From positions 1 to 56,458 of the forward strand of contig NZ_JAIUIE010000019.1 in assembly GCF_020165495.1 (NCBI RefSeq): 56,458 nt of DNA, in the 5' to 3' direction. The stretch is from Mesorhizobium sp. BR1-1-16. Lineage in GTDB: Bacteria; Pseudomonadota; Alphaproteobacteria; Rhizobiales; Kaistiaceae. This document shows positions 1-8,843 of the stretch, piece by piece (the stretch's first letter is position 1; each line of letters opens with the position of its first letter). The notes beneath the pieces were generated by a model, which ran no database searches, was not told the DNA's origin, and worked only from the letters and a program-made list of their open reading frames with translations. The translations under genes were made by a program, and so were the position numbers.

Positions 1-456
1 GCCCCCTTCCCGCGGGCTTACACTTCGCGCATCCCCGCCTCTCGAAGAGGGCGAACCGGTCGTTCCGTTTTGCGGGCGGGGTGCGGAGGCCTTGGCGGGC
101 GGGTGTCACGAGCCCTTTCGCCGGGGCGGCCAAGTCTGAGGCGCCGGTCCGGTACACGCCGGGCAGCGGCGGCGTCCGGCGCGTTTGCCGGGCGTGGTCT
201 TCGCCGTGGGGTGGCTGAAAGCAACGGGAACACCCAGGGTCCCTCAGGAAGACGCCGTCAAACCTTCGCGCGCGGGGCGCCGGACGCCATCATGGGCGGT
301 TCGGGCCTTTCCATTCACACTCTTTGCCGGCGCGCCGCCCGTGCGCCGACGCGCCGTGCGTCCCGCGCACCTCTCATTGCCTCGGCCGCGCGCGGCCGGG
401 GCCGCAGGCGTTGCGTGCCGCGACTGGCGATGATCTGCCGGCGACCGTTCGGCCGC
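1..456. other. GC-rich stretch without a recognisable gene
   Basis: No reading frame here shows a recognisable protein family, a signal peptide or a convincing ribosome binding site. A short arginine- and proline-rich frame on the minus strand (18-233) has the composition of a GC-rich shadow frame. The stretch lies downstream of the minus-strand zinc-peptidase-like gene that ends at 457, and the window edge hides what is to the left. Confidence 0.4.
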
Positions 457-1662
457 CTATTCCGGATAGGCTTCGGCCCCGCTGGCGGAATCCTGATGAA
501 ACAGGATGAACACCAGCGGATTGCCGGGCTCGGCCATCGCGTCGCTGCGCTGGCCCGTCACCACGCCGGCGACGCCGCTCGTATACTCCGCGACGGCTTC
601 GCCGAAGCTGTTGCGCTGGATGGCAACCCTCTGGCCGGGCTGCACCCTCTCGTTGAGCTTGACCAGATGCTCGACGAGCCCGCCCTCGGTGGCGAGGATC
701 GGAAAGGCGCTGTTGCCGGTGAAGACGTTCACGTCCTTGCCGGTCCGCCCCATCGGGCCGGGCAGGATGCCGTGATGCTTGAGGACGTTCAGCGTGCCTT
801 CGATGAACAGCGCGATCATGTCCGAGTCGAGCACGCGCGCGGCGCCGATCTCCGGCGTGAAGGCGGGGATGCCCTCGTCCATGAAGGCGTTGTGCAGCAC
901 GCCCGGATAGACGTGATTGTCGTAGATCTGGTCGACGGGATAGAGCTCGATCATCGCCTTGACCGCCGGCACATCCATGCCGCCGATATTGAAGGCCGCG
1001 ACCTCGAAGCCGGTCGTTCCGGTGTGAAAATCGATCGCGGCATCGGCGTTCGGCCGCAGCAGGCGGCCAAACAGCAGCCCGGCATGGCGGCTAGGAGCGG
1101 TCAGGCCGTTCTCGTTGCCCGGCCATTCGCGGTTCAAGTCGATCAGGTCGGCGCCCCGGCCGGAATTCGGCCATCGGCGCTGCATGCCTTCGATCGCCGC
1201 GCGGGCAATGTCCGTCACGGCCATCACCGTGCCGGACATCGTCGCCGGATCGAGCGCGTTCATCACGGTCTGGACCGTGTGCACCGAGCTCATCTCGTCG
1301 CCATGCACGCCGCTGGTCAGCACGATGCGCTTGCCGGGCTTCGCACCCTTCGCGACGATGACCGACACATACCAATGCTGGCCGGTCGGCATCTCGACGC
1401 CCTGGAAATAGAAGAGATGCTTCCGCCCCGGCTCGAGATCGCCGACATCGAGGGCGCTGACGACCTTGCGCCCCTGAATGACGTCGCCGGTATAGACCGT
1501 GGCCGAGGATGGGCTGGGCGCGGACGTGGCGGTGGCCGTCGCGGCGCTCTCGGCGCCGGCGGAAGGAGCATAGGCGGTGAGCCCGGCCGACGCGCCGATC
1601 GTCGCGACGGAAGCGATCATGAAGTCTCGGCGACCGAGGCGCTCGTCCAGCTTGTCAGACAT
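457..1662 (-). CDS. TAT-exported succinylglutamate desuccinylase/aspartoacylase-family zinc hydrolase
   Basis: This is a 401-residue protein of the M14/AstE-AspA zinc-hydrolase family, which removes acyl groups from N-acyl amino acids or acts as a carboxypeptidase. The zinc-site motifs are visible: HGDE at about residues 120-123, DLNREWPG at 175-182 and DFHTG at 211-215. The N-terminus has twin arginines (RRDFM, from about residue 11) followed by an Ala/Gly-rich stretch, so export to the periplasm by the TAT route is likely. I chose the Met at 1662 because it puts the RR motif close to the N-terminus; an upstream Met at 1713 is in frame. Substrate is unknown. The next gene upstream on the same strand encodes a lipoprotein L,D-transpeptidase-like protein. 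Confidence 0.8.
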   Translation of the reverse strand: MSDKLDERLGRRDFMIASVATIGASAGLTAYAPSAGAESAATATATSAPSPSSATVYTGDVIQGRKVVSALDVGDLEPGRKHLFYFQGVEMPTGQHWYVSVIVAKGAKPGKRIVLTSGVHGDEMSSVHTVQTVMNALDPATMSGTVMAVTDIARAAIEGMQRRWPNSGRGADLIDLNREWPGNENGLTAPSRHAGLLFGRLLRPNADAAIDFHTGTTGFEVAAFNIGGMDVPAVKAMIELYPVDQIYDNHVYPGVLHNAFMDEGIPAFTPEIGAARVLDSDMIALFIEGTLNVLKHHGILPGPMGRTGKDVNVFTGNSAFPILATEGGLVEHLVKLNERVQPGQRVAIQRNSFGEAVAEYTSGVAGVVTGQRSDAMAEPGNPLVFILFHQDSASGAEAYPE

Positions 1663-1785
1663 GCCGCAGATCCTTTCCGCCTCACCGGCCCAGCGTTCCG
1701 CTGCCGGCCGCATGAACAGTCCCGGCAGAGGCGGTCCGCTGCATCGGCGGCGAAGGTCGTCGCCTCTGCCCGCAGTAAACCGTCG

Positions 1786-2487
1786 CTACGACGGCAGCAT
1801 CACCACCTTGGTGCCGACAGGGGTCTTGTCGTAGAGGTCGATCATGTCCTGCGTGAGCAGGCCCGTGCAGCCCGAGGTGACGCCCTTCCCGATCGATTCG
1901 GGATGGATCGTCGCGTAAATCGTGTAGAGCGTGTAGACGCCGTCCTGGTAGAGATAGAGCGTGCGCGCGCCGAGCGGATTGCCGAGGCCGCCGGGCATGC
2001 CCTTGGCATATTTGGCTGCTTCCGGCTGGCGCGCGATCATCTCCTTCGGCGGCGTCCAGGTCGCCCATTCGCCCTTGCGGCCGACGATGACGTCGCCATT
2101 CCAGCGGAAACCGTCGCGGCCCACATTGGCGCCATAGCGCGTCGCCATGCCGCCCTCCTCGATCCGGTAGACATAGTGGTTCTTGGGATCGATGATGATC
2201 GTGCCGGGCACTTCCTTGGTCTCGTAGTGCACGGTGCGGCGGTAATATTTCGGGTCCACCTTCTGGATGGCGACCGCCGGTACAGGGAACTTCTCGTTCG
2301 GCAGCGGGCCGTAGACGCGCTGCGCTTCGGCCAGGCTCATGCCGCCGGACATGCAGCCGGCGAGCGACAGGGCCGCAAGGCTCGCGCCCGCGCCAATCAG
2401 GAGCGAGCGGCGGCTGACGAAGCCGACCGGACGCTGCGAGACGAGGTCCATGGTGCCGGCGTCGGCATTAAGGCCGTTGATGTTCAT
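1786..2487 (-). CDS. L,D-transpeptidase (YkuD)-family lipoprotein
   Basis: The 233-residue product has twin arginines at about 26-27, a hydrophobic segment and a lipobox ending LAGC (Cys45), so it is probably a lipid-anchored periplasmic protein. The body matches the YkuD fold used for 3-3 peptidoglycan cross-linking or for linking outer-membrane proteins to peptidoglycan. The catalytic region reads HPES at about 195-198 followed by SGCTG with Cys207. The family normally has S-x-GC-x-R here; the Arg is replaced by Gly. The divergent gene encodes a beta-barrel protein. Whether it is an active transpeptidase is uncertain because of the missing Arg. Confidence 0.85.
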   Translation of the reverse strand: MNINGLNADAGTMDLVSQRPVGFVSRRSLLIGAGASLAALSLAGCMSGGMSLAEAQRVYGPLPNEKFPVPAVAIQKVDPKYYRRTVHYETKEVPGTIIIDPKNHYVYRIEEGGMATRYGANVGRDGFRWNGDVIVGRKGEWATWTPPKEMIARQPEAAKYAKGMPGGLGNPLGARTLYLYQDGVYTLYTIYATIHPESIGKGVTSGCTGLLTQDMIDLYDKTPVGTKVVMLPS

Positions 2488-2766
2488 GCGTATGGACCTT
2501 CCGAATCGTGCGAACCGGCGGGAGAATTACTCGAAATTGCGGCCGCTCTGCGTCTTTTCGCGGGCGAGATTGCCGACAGCGAACGCGGCTGGCAAGACGT
2601 GAGCGGCGCGGGCATCCGGCTGCGGCCGGCCCGATCAAATTCTGCCATTATTGCCGGCCGATGTCACATGACAGCCTTAAGCCCTTGGTTGTCATCATTG
2701 ATCTTGAGGCAGCCGTCATCGTGGCCGCGACGGGCCCGATGGCAACGGGGAAGCTGGGGGACGATC

Positions 2767-3684
2767 ATGACGTTGAGAATTGCGATTTCGGCTGTAGCCG
2801 GAACGATGGCGGCTGGGCTTTTCGGCCTGTCCGCAGCCAAAGCGGCGGATGTGTCCGCGGCGCCGCCGGGACCGGCGGAGGTCGCGAAGCCGGCTCCGTT
2901 GATGCCGAGCGAGGCGTTCTTCGGCGGTCTCGGCCTTGGCCTCGGCTTCCTGTCGGTCACGGACCAGAGCCTCTATGCGCAGGGTGTTTCGCATATGTAC
3001 GAAGGCGGCGTCCCCTATGCCTATGGCGCGGCGGCCGGCACCACCTATCCGCCTTCCGGCTCGGACGCGACGCTCTCCGGCTTCGCGCAGCTCGGCTATT
3101 ACAAGCAGTTCTCGGGCACAGACTGGCTCTGGGGCGCCAAGCTCGCTTATGCCTATCTCGGCGCCTCCAGCTCGGCGAATGGCGTCGCCGTGCCGCAGAA
3201 CGGGCGCTACTACGGCACCACCAACGGCACGGTCAGCGGTCATGTCGTCTTCGGGTCCTACGAGACGGAGGTCAACCAGCAGATCGCGCTGATGCCCTTC
3301 ATCGGCCGCAGCTTCGGCCGCGGCTTCATCTATGGCGGCGCCGGCCCGTCGCTGTCGCAGACGACCACCAATCTGAACAATGTCGTTGGCCTCGCCCGCA
3401 TGAGCGGCAAGACTTACGACATGACAGGCCCGGCGGATGACTTCTCCAGCTCGGACTGGGTCTGGGGCGCGTCGCTGACCCTCGGCGGCACCTACTTCCT
3501 CACCCGCGACTGGTTCATCGACGCGAGCTATGCGGTGAATTTCACAGAGGGCGCCAGCGGCGACTTCTCCAGCCCCTTCGTTCGCAACGCCTATGGCTGG
3601 CAGGAGACGGGGATTCTCAGCGGCGACTTCTCCAATACCATCACGACGCAGACGCTGTCTGTTTCGATCAACCGCGCCTTCTGA
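2767..3684 (+). CDS. Omp25-like outer-membrane beta-barrel protein
   Basis: This 305-residue protein has an N-terminal signal peptide ending near AKAADVS. The mature part is rich in Gly, Tyr and aromatic-alternating strands and ends in NRAF with a terminal Phe, the usual outer-membrane insertion signal. Repeated blocks such as GFAQLGYY and WLWGAKLAYAYL look like barrel strands of the Omp25/OmpA-like family common in Rhizobiales. A longer open frame runs upstream from base 70 but overlaps two minus-strand genes; the signal peptide at 2767 fixes the real start. It is divergent from the L,D-transpeptidase-like gene, with about 280 bases between them that must hold both promoters. Confidence 0.85.
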   Translation: MTLRIAISAVAGTMAAGLFGLSAAKAADVSAAPPGPAEVAKPAPLMPSEAFFGGLGLGLGFLSVTDQSLYAQGVSHMYEGGVPYAYGAAAGTTYPPSGSDATLSGFAQLGYYKQFSGTDWLWGAKLAYAYLGASSSANGVAVPQNGRYYGTTNGTVSGHVVFGSYETEVNQQIALMPFIGRSFGRGFIYGGAGPSLSQTTTNLNNVVGLARMSGKTYDMTGPADDFSSSDWVWGASLTLGGTYFLTRDWFIDASYAVNFTEGASGDFSSPFVRNAYGWQETGILSGDFSNTITTQTLSVSINRAF

Positions 3685-3752
3685 GGCCGGCTCACGCCTT
3701 GCCTTCGCCATCAGGGACGGCTAGCCGTCTTCGCGTTTGATGAGGGCGCGCG

Positions 3753-4544
3753 ATGGCGGATGGTGAGGTGAGCGGCGAGAACGAAGGGCGGCGCGCGGCG
3801 CGTGCGCCGACCCGTGAACCGCTGCTGTGGGTCGCCCTCTATCTGCTCGGCTGCTCGGCCGTGTTTGTCGCCTTCCCAGCGATCGATATGGCGGTGGCCG
3901 GCTGGTTCCACGATCAGAGCGGCTTCCCGGCGACGCAGGTCGCCTCGCTGATGGCGCTTCGTCGGCTCGGCGACCAACTGGTCATCCTCATGCTCGTGGT
4001 GCTCGCGGCGAGCGTCATCGGAAAACTGGTCTGGCCGACGCGGCCGATCGCAATCCGGCCGCGCTCGACCATCTTCCTGCTCGCGAGCCTCGCGCTTGGC
4101 CCCGGCCTCGTGGTCAACGCGCTGTTCAAGACGTATTCGGGGCGGCCGCGCCCCTATCAGACCGATCTCTTCGGCGGCACATGGACCTTCGAGCCGGCCT
4201 GGCATTTCGGCGGCGCCTGCATCTCGAACTGCTCGTTCATCTCGGGCGAGGCCTCGACCGCGATCTGGCTGCTCGCGCCCGTGCTGCTGCTGCCGCGGAC
4301 GCTGCGGCTGCCGGTCGGCATTCCCGTGGCGCTGGTCGGCCTCGCGCTGTCGTTGAACCGCATCGCCTTCGGCGGCCATTACCTCTCCGACGTGATGCTG
4401 TCCTGGGGCATCACGCTCGCCATCGTTCTGGTGCTGCACCGCCTCATCGTCGTGAGCCCGCTCGGCGACCGGATCGATGCGGCGATCGAGCCGGCGCTCG
4501 GCCGCGGCGGGCGCAAGCTGCGCGGGATCAGCGGGCGGAAATGA
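3753..4544 (+). CDS. PAP2-family membrane phosphatase
   Basis: This 263-residue protein has about six hydrophobic segments and the three phosphatase motifs: K126-x4-RP (KTYSGRP), a second motif reading CSFISGEAS at about 160-168, and R203-x5-H209-x3-D213 (NRIAFGGHYLSD). The family dephosphorylates lipid phosphates such as undecaprenyl pyrophosphate, phosphatidylglycerol phosphate or lipid A at the membrane. In motif 2 the usual PSGH is SGE, so Glu stands where His is expected; this variant may mark an LpxE-like or related subfamily. It lies 72 bases upstream of argG on the same strand. The substrate cannot be told from sequence. Confidence 0.8.
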   Translation: MADGEVSGENEGRRAARAPTREPLLWVALYLLGCSAVFVAFPAIDMAVAGWFHDQSGFPATQVASLMALRRLGDQLVILMLVVLAASVIGKLVWPTRPIAIRPRSTIFLLASLALGPGLVVNALFKTYSGRPRPYQTDLFGGTWTFEPAWHFGGACISNCSFISGEASTAIWLLAPVLLLPRTLRLPVGIPVALVGLALSLNRIAFGGHYLSDVMLSWGITLAIVLVLHRLIVVSPLGDRIDAAIEPALGRGGRKLRGISGRK

Positions 4545-4616
4545 GCTGCGGTTGCCGGCCGGAAGCGCGCATATTATAAGCCGGCCAGCGCAAAACCTCC
4601 GAAAGCGGCCCGTTCC

Positions 4617-5834
4617 ATGTCCGACATCAAGAAGATCGTGCTCTCCTATTCCGGCGGGCTCGACACCTCGATCATCCTCAAATGGCTTCAGCAGCAATAT
4701 CAGGCCGAAATCATCACCTTCACGGCCGATCTCGGCCAGGGCGAGGAGCTCGAGCCGGCCCGCAAGAAGGCCGAGATGATGGGCGTCAAGCAGATCTATA
4801 TCGATGATCTGCGCGAGGAATTCGTGCGCGACTTCGTGTTCCCGATGTTCCGCGCCAACACGCTCTATGAGGGCACCTATCTGCTCGGCACCTCGATCGC
4901 GCGGCCGCTGATCGCCAAGCGCCTCGTCGAGATCGCGCATGAGACGGGCGCCGACGCGATCGCCCATGGCGCCACCGGCAAGGGCAACGATCAGGTGCGC
5001 TTCGAGCTCGCCGTCGCGGCGCTCGATCCGAAGCTTGAGGTGATCGCGCCCTGGCGCATCTGGGATTTCAAGTCGCGCACCGATCTGATCGATTTCGCCG
5101 AAAAGAACCAGATCCCGGTCGCCAAGGACAAGCGCGGCGAAGCGCCGTTCTCGGTCGACGCCAACCTGCTGCACTCGTCATCCGAGGGCAAGGTGCTGGA
5201 AGATCCGGCGGTCGAGCCGCCGCCTTACGTCTATATGCGCACCATCGCGCCGGAGGATGCGCCCGACGCCGCCACCTATGTCGAGATCGGCTTCGAGAAG
5301 GGTGATCCCGTCTCGATCGACGGCGTGCATCTCTCGCCGGCAGAACTGCTGACCAAGCTCAACGATCTCGGCCGCGACAATGGCATCGGCCGGCTCGATC
5401 TCGTCGAAAACCGCTATGTCGGCATGAAGTCGCGCGGCGTCTACGAGACGCCCGGCGGCACGATCCTCATCGCCGCCCACCGCGCGATTGAGAGCCTGAC
5501 GCTCGACCGCGAGGCGGCGCATCTCAAGGATTCCATCATGCCCCGCTATGCGGAGCTGATCTACTACGGCTTCTGGTTCGCGCCCGAGCGGCTGATGCTG
5601 CAGGCGCTGATCGACAAGAGCCAGGAGCATGTCGAGGGCACGGTCCGGCTGAAGCTCTACAAGGGCAATGTCATCGTCGTCGGCCGCGCCTCGCCGAATT
5701 CGCTTTATTCGGACACGCTCGTCACCTTCGAGGACGATCGCGGCGCCTATGACCAGAAGGACGCGGCCGGCTTCATCCGCCTGAACGCGCTCCGCCTCCG
5801 CACCCTCGCCGCGCGCGACCACAAGCGCGACTAA
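4617..5834 (+). CDS. argG: Argininosuccinate synthase
   Basis: The 405-residue length fits the family. The ATP-pyrophosphatase P-loop SYSGGLDTS sits at the N-terminus. Further family blocks are the [15 protein letters not shown] segment and the C-terminal region with YYGFWFAPE. The enzyme joins citrulline and aspartate with ATP to give argininosuccinate in arginine synthesis, in the cytoplasm. It appears to be transcribed alone or with the PAP2 gene; no other arginine genes are next to it. A palindromic intergenic element follows the stop codon directly. Confidence 0.97.
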   Translation: MSDIKKIVLSYSGGLDTSIILKWLQQQYQAEIITFTADLGQGEELEPARKKAEMMGVKQIYIDDLREEFVRDFVFPMFRANTLYEGTYLLGTSIARPLIAKRLVEIAHETGADAIAHGATGKGNDQVRFELAVAALDPKLEVIAPWRIWDFKSRTDLIDFAEKNQIPVAKDKRGEAPFSVDANLLHSSSEGKVLEDPAVEPPPYVYMRTIAPEDAPDAATYVEIGFEKGDPVSIDGVHLSPAELLTKLNDLGRDNGIGRLDLVENRYVGMKSRGVYETPGGTILIAAHRAIESLTLDREAAHLKDSIMPRYAELIYYGFWFAPERLMLQALIDKSQEHVEGTVRLKLYKGNVIVVGRASPNSLYSDTLVTFEDDRGAYDQKDAAGFIRLNALRLRTLAARDHKRD

Positions 5835-5881
5835 AGCGTTTCCAAGCGAAGTGGATGCCGGTTCGCGTGAAGGAAACGCGA
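5834..5881. repeat. Palindromic intergenic element after argG
   Basis: Two nested inverted repeats are visible: outer arms GCGTTTCC and GGAAACGC, and inner arms GCGAA and TTCGC around GTGGATGCCGG. The layout and wording (a gcgaagtgga core with a ggttcgc arm) resemble the palindromic mosaic elements scattered between genes in Rhizobiales genomes. As RNA it would form a long imperfect hairpin, so it may also help end argG transcription, but there is no T-tract. No second copy was found in this window by eye. Confidence 0.55.
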
Positions 5882-5996
5882 CAAGGCAAAAGCTCTGATC
5901 CTTCGCCGGCGCGTCATCGCTTGGTCACGCGCCGGCCAACCCTCTGTCACCGCAAGGCGGCATGCTGGAAGCATTCCAATCGAAGGGGAATGCACC

Positions 5997-7583
5997 ATGG
6001 GCCTCCGCCTCACTGAAAACCGCCTGTCCCGACGGGCCTTCCTGCGATCCACGACGGCAACCGGCCTGCTTGCGCTCGGCGGCGGCCTTGCAATGCCTGG
6101 CATCAGCCGCGCAGCCGACCGTCCGGTCGCGACGCATGGCGTCCAGTCGGGCGATGTCGCAGCCGATCGTGCGGTGCTCTGGTCGCGGACCGACCGTCCG
6201 TCGCGGGCCGTCTTCGAGTGGTCGACGACGGAGAGCTTCGCCAACCCGACGCGCCTGCCGACGCTGACCGCCCTGCCCGAAAACGACTATGCGGTAAAGA
6301 TCCTCGCCGAGGGCCTGCCCTCGGATCAGGAGATCTTCTATCGCGTGCTGTTCGCGGATCTCGCCGACCCGAACGTCGTCGCCGAGCCGGTCATCGGGCA
6401 TCTCCGCACCGCGCCGGCCGGCCTTCGCGACGTCTCCTTCGTGTGGTCTGGCGATACTGTCGGCCAGGGCTGGGGCATCAATCCGGATGCTGGCGGCATG
6501 AAGGGCTACGCGACCATGCTGAAGCATGATCCGGACTTCTTCATCCATTCCGGCGACAACATCTATGCCGACGGCGTCATCAAGGCCGAGGTCGACCTGC
6601 CCGACGGCACCAAGTGGAAGAACGTCACGACGCCAGAGAAATCCAAGGTCGCCGAGACGCTTGACGAGTTCCGCGGCCAATATCGCTACAACTTCATGGA
6701 CGAGAATGTCCGCGCCATGTATGCGGCCGTCCCCGTCTTCACCCAGTGGGACGACCACGAGGTCAGCAACAACTGGTCGGATTCGAAGGTGCTCGGCGAC
6801 GCCTATACCGAGAAGAACATCCATGTCCTCGCGGCACGCGCCGCCAAGGCCTTCCATGAATGGATGCCGATCGCCACGACGCTGGCCGAGCCGCAGCGCG
6901 TCTATCGCAAGATCCCGTACGGCCCGCTGCTCGACGTCTTCATGCTCGACATGCGCACCTATCGCGGCCCCAATGGCGACAATCTGGAGCCGGTCGAGGG
7001 TGGCGTTGCGGCCTTCCTCGGTGCCGAGCAGCTTGCCTGGCTGAAGCGCTCGCTGCTCGAATCCAAGGCGACGTGGAAGGTGATCGCCGCCGACATGCCG
7101 CTGTCGATCGTCGTCTGGAACACCTTCACCGACAACAAGGGCAGCGGCTTCGAGGCCGTGTCCAACAACAATGCCGGCAAGCCGCTCGGCCGCGAACTCG
7201 AATTCGCCGACCTGCTGCGCTTCATCAAGGCGGCGGGTATCCGCAACACAGTCTGGCTGACCGCCGACGTGCACTATACCGCCGCCCACTATTACAATCC
7301 CGACAAGGCGGCCTTCCAGGACTTCGAGCCGTTCTGGGAATTCGTCTCGGGGCCGATCCATGCCGGCACCTTCGGCCCCAATGATCTCGATATGACCTTC
7401 GGGCCAGAACTCAAATTCGTGAAGGCGCCGCCAGCCGGGCAGCAGAACCTGCCGCCCTCGGCCGGTCTGCAGTTCTTCGGTCACGTCAAGATTGATGCGC
7501 AGTCCCGCGTGATGACCGTGACGCTGATGGACACGGCCGATACCGCGCTCTGGTCGGTCGATCTGGAGCCGAAGCACGCCTGA
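5997..7583 (+). CDS. TAT-exported PhoD-like alkaline phosphatase/phosphodiesterase
   Basis: This is a 528-residue member of the PhoD metallophosphatase family. The N-terminus has a twin-arginine signal (LSRRAFLRS, about residues 10-18) followed by a hydrophobic Gly/Leu/Ala run and an Ala cleavage region (ISRAAD). Metal-site blocks are visible: FIHSGDNIYADG, FTQWDDHEVSNNW and LTADVHYTAAH. It should act in the periplasm, releasing phosphate from phosphoesters. It is a single gene between argG and irr. No Pho box was identified by eye. Length and motif order match the family well. Confidence 0.9.
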   Translation: MGLRLTENRLSRRAFLRSTTATGLLALGGGLAMPGISRAADRPVATHGVQSGDVAADRAVLWSRTDRPSRAVFEWSTTESFANPTRLPTLTALPENDYAVKILAEGLPSDQEIFYRVLFADLADPNVVAEPVIGHLRTAPAGLRDVSFVWSGDTVGQGWGINPDAGGMKGYATMLKHDPDFFIHSGDNIYADGVIKAEVDLPDGTKWKNVTTPEKSKVAETLDEFRGQYRYNFMDENVRAMYAAVPVFTQWDDHEVSNNWSDSKVLGDAYTEKNIHVLAARAAKAFHEWMPIATTLAEPQRVYRKIPYGPLLDVFMLDMRTYRGPNGDNLEPVEGGVAAFLGAEQLAWLKRSLLESKATWKVIAADMPLSIVVWNTFTDNKGSGFEAVSNNNAGKPLGRELEFADLLRFIKAAGIRNTVWLTADVHYTAAHYYNPDKAAFQDFEPFWEFVSGPIHAGTFGPNDLDMTFGPELKFVKAPPAGQQNLPPSAGLQFFGHVKIDAQSRVMTVTLMDTADTALWSVDLEPKHA

Positions 7584-7761
7584 TCCATCGTCAACCGCTA
7601 ATCCGGACGGCCGCCAGAGCAATCCGGCGGCCGTTTGCGTTTGCCCGTTTCAACGCGGTTGCTAAACCTGCGTAAGAAAGTTAGGTTAGCGCAGATTGGC
7701 TCAAACCCGCGCCATAGAGCCCCTGGCTCACGGCCGCGGACAGACAGATGGACGGCTTTTG

Positions 7762-8211
7762 ATGCGTGTGGATCTGGCGAGGCGTGCAATTCGCACCGAC
7801 AAGAAGGCGTCGGAGGTGCGGACCGTATTGCGCCATGCCGGCCTGCGGCCGACGCGCCAGCGTCTGGCTCTTGCCGAGATCCTGTTCGGCGAGGGACATC
7901 GGCATATTTCGGCCGAAGGGCTGCATGAAGAAGCAATGGGCCATCGCGTGCCCGTCTCGCTGGCCACCGTCTACAACACGCTGCACCAATTCACCGAGGC
8001 CGGGCTGCTGCGCGAAGTGGCCGTCGACGGCTCGAAGACCTATTTCGACACCAACACCGACGATCACCACCACTTCTTCATCGAAGGCGAGAACCGGATC
8101 GTCGATATCCCCTCCTCCGGGCTTCGCGTCGAAGAACTGCCCGATCCGCTCGCCGGCATGGAAATTTCCCGCGTCGATATCATTGTGCGCCTGCGCAGCA
8201 AGGAAAGCTGA
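7762..8211 (+). CDS. irr: Fur-family iron response regulator Irr
   Basis: This 149-residue Fur-family protein has the Irr hallmarks: an N-terminal winged helix with LRPTRQRLALAEIL, VSLATVYNTLHQF as recognition helix, and a His triplet in DDHHHFFIEGE (His 102-104) that in Irr proteins binds haem. In Rhizobiales Irr is active under iron limitation and represses haem and iron-using pathways. I chose the Met at 7762; an upstream in-frame start at 7696 adds 22 residues without family similarity. The N-terminal Cys-Pro haem motif described for Bradyrhizobium japonicum Irr is absent. The gene converges on a GNAT gene. Confidence 0.9.
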   Translation: MRVDLARRAIRTDKKASEVRTVLRHAGLRPTRQRLALAEILFGEGHRHISAEGLHEEAMGHRVPVSLATVYNTLHQFTEAGLLREVAVDGSKTYFDTNTDDHHHFFIEGENRIVDIPSSGLRVEELPDPLAGMEISRVDIIVRLRSKES

Positions 8212-8303
8212 GCGGCATTAATCGCGCGGTCTCTCGACGAGAGCTGAAGGCGCGGCAAAGCCCATGCCTTTTTCGTCTGTATGGGCGCGAACCGTCGCCA
8301 AAC

Positions 8304-8789
8304 CTAACGCCACGCCCATGTCGGTCGTCCGATGCTGAAGCGATAGATCGTCTCGTCGGCGGCATCGATCCGCTCGACGGCTTTCGCGCCCGCCTCCGCA
8401 ATCGCCTTCGGCCAGAACCGTTGCGCGGGTTCGTTTCGCGACATGATGCCGAGCTCCCAGATGCCGGGATGCATGCGGAAGATCTTCACCGCGGCGTCCC
8501 GCCCGCTTCCGGTTCGCCGCGCAACTGGCGCGATAAAGAATTCCGCCATCGCAAAGTCGGTGCCTTTGCCGGATGGCGACCAGGCATTCACGAGGGCGAA
8601 GCCGAAGATCACGTCCCCTTGCCGCAGGAGATAGGGCCAGCGGCGCTCGCGCGGGTCCCAATAGGCATCGAGATAGGGATAGGCGAGATCGACCTCGCCA
8701 TATGCGGCGAGCTCGGAAAGGCAGTCCGTCAGCAGACCCCGCAGCTGTGCCTTATCCTCCGCAGCGGCTGGTGTGATCCGCAGCGCCAT
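8304..8789 (-). CDS. GNAT-family N-acetyltransferase
   Basis: The 161-residue protein starts MALRITPAAAEDKAQL, typical of GNAT proteins, and has a central strand-helix region (MAEFFIAPVARRTGSGRDA) corresponding to motif A, where acetyl-CoA is bound. The C-terminal WELGIMSRNEPAQRFW block corresponds to motif B. The acetyl acceptor is unknown. It converges with irr; the bases between contain a short inverted repeat CTCTCG-A-CGAGAG at about 8230 that may serve both ends. Confidence 0.8.
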   Translation of the reverse strand: MALRITPAAAEDKAQLRGLLTDCLSELAAYGEVDLAYPYLDAYWDPRERRWPYLLRQGDVIFGFALVNAWSPSGKGTDFAMAEFFIAPVARRTGSGRDAAVKIFRMHPGIWELGIMSRNEPAQRFWPKAIAEAGAKAVERIDAADETIYRFSIGRPTWAWR

Positions 8790-8843
8790 GCGGCCCCCTT
8801 CGCAACGTGCTGACCGCGCCTCTCTACGCCGAGCGGCTCTTCG

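Noticed and set aside
70-2766. Long plus-strand frame upstream of the outer-membrane protein
   Set aside because: It is the antisense of two minus-strand genes with clear families; only the part from 2767, with a signal peptide, is real.
3711-5174. 487-codon minus-strand frame
   Set aside because: Arg/Asp/Glu-rich shadow of the PAP2 and argG genes with no family similarity.
5925-7622. 565-codon minus-strand frame
   Set aside because: Antisense shadow of the PhoD-like gene; no recognisable domain.
8230-8243. Rho-independent terminator after irr
   Set aside because: The inverted repeat is short and lacks a T-tract on either strand.
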